DNA from: Novosphingobium sp. 9U
Lineage (GTDB): Bacteria; Pseudomonadota; Alphaproteobacteria; Sphingomonadales; Sphingomonadaceae
Reading direction: 5' to 3'
DNA length: 64,000 bases
NCBI RefSeq assembly: GCF_902506425.1
Contig: NZ_LR732469.1
Coordinates: forward strand, 2,525,521-2,589,520
Shown here one piece after another: positions 63,648-64,000 of this stretch; position 1 is the first letter of the stretch, and each line of letters begins with the position of its first letter. Position numbers and translations under genes: made by a program. The notes beneath the pieces are model-generated. The model was not told the DNA's origin. It did no database searches and worked only from the letters and a program-made list of their open reading frames with translations.

Positions 63648-64000
63648 ACCGGACGGGACGACGCCACTGAGTGGCTCCACTGCCTGGTCGCCAACATGAC
63701 GGACAACTAAGTCCCCCACCTGAAAAGCGGGGGATGATTGGTTGTCCGGCTTTACTGTTCGGCGGAGATGGTTGCCAGGGTTTCTTGGTGTTGATCTCGG
63801 TTCTTTGACATTGTTGGTTTTAGATGAAGGGACATGTGGGCGACGGCGCCCGGTCCGGGGGTCTTTGGGCTCCGGTAACCGGTAACAAGTCGATGCCTCA
63901 AGTTGCCACTCACGAGCGTAGCTTGTGTGGTGGTAATCAGCATGTCCTTCGTATCCATTACGTTTGACAAGTGCAGGTATCGGCTCCCTGAAGTTCGGTG
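63648..64000 (+). other. rRNA operon leader with boxA (16S gene begins past the window)
   Basis: No protein gene is credible here. Features are a two-part hairpin (CGGACAAC 63700-63707 with GTTGTCCG 63741-63748, enclosing TCCCCC/GGGGGA), a boxA-like antitermination signal GGTTCTTTGACA at 63799-63810, and downstream sequence (AGATGAAGGGACATGTGGGCG, TCCTTCGTATCCATTACG, TTTGACAAGTGCAGGTATCGG) that I recall from the 16S leader of Sphingomonadales. It ends without reaching the 16S 5' end. Confidence 0.8.

Noticed and set aside
63465..63970. Small minus-strand frames in the last 500 bases
   Set aside because: They lie on the antisense strand of the rRNA leader and promoter and show no protein family.

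Overview
The window is a high-GC chromosomal segment whose gene set points to an alphaproteobacterium of the order Sphingomonadales (Novosphingobium/Sphingomonas type). The pointers are several TonB-dependent receptors, DUF6481, DUF3597, DUF4142 and DUF2147 proteins, a PmtA-type lipid methyltransferase, GIC-rich palindromic dispersed repeats, and an rRNA leader of the sphingomonad type at the right edge. This assignment is inference from recalled family distribution, not from a database search. Nearly all of the DNA is coding. I saw no CRISPR array, prophage, transposase or tRNA gene.

Left part (1-12753): a membrane-lipid neighbourhood holds phosphatidylserine decarboxylase (cut by the window edge and entirely missed by simple start-to-stop ORF finding), a long class III aminotransferase, an Mpo1-like membrane protein and a PmtA-like methyltransferase. 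A COG2509 flavoprotein, an AsmA-family protein and two TonB-dependent receptors follow. Between the receptors is a small molybdopterin-binding (Mop) gene broken by a one-base frameshift, with a molybdate-box-like palindrome next to it.

Middle-left (12900-28790): a cNMP-binding/thioredoxin-reductase-like fusion without the CxxC pair, an ABC-F ATPase, small DUF4142 and DUF3597 proteins, an MFS transporter, and the tesA / ybbA-ybbP divergon in the same layout as in E. coli but with a GIY-YIG-like gene added at its end. Next come a spermidine-synthase-like protein, DUF6481, a YaiI-family protein, a pirin, DUF3667 and an unusual lipoprotein that combines an M48-like protease with a TPM domain.

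Middle (28770-41510): two complete tripartite RND efflux systems (membrane fusion protein, pump, outer membrane factor) are transcribed away from each other. The 540-base gap between them carries two TACC-N4-GGTA palindromes resembling TetR-type operators. Palindromic repeats separate the cistrons of the leftward system.

Right (41510-64000): an iron-uptake operon (Fur box, siderophore receptor, membrane protein, PepSY protein); a TadG/TadE/TadE set without the rest of a pilus locus; pncB with a TetR regulator; and a two-armed fatty-acid utilisation block. One arm is DUF2147, FadL, FadD, MerR regulator and TesB; the other is thiolase, FadN-like fusion enzyme and acyl-CoA dehydrogenase. Together they cover uptake, activation and beta-oxidation. 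An HPP membrane protein, a MOFRL-type glycerate kinase and the promoter and leader of an rRNA operon, whose 16S gene should begin just past base 64000, complete the window.
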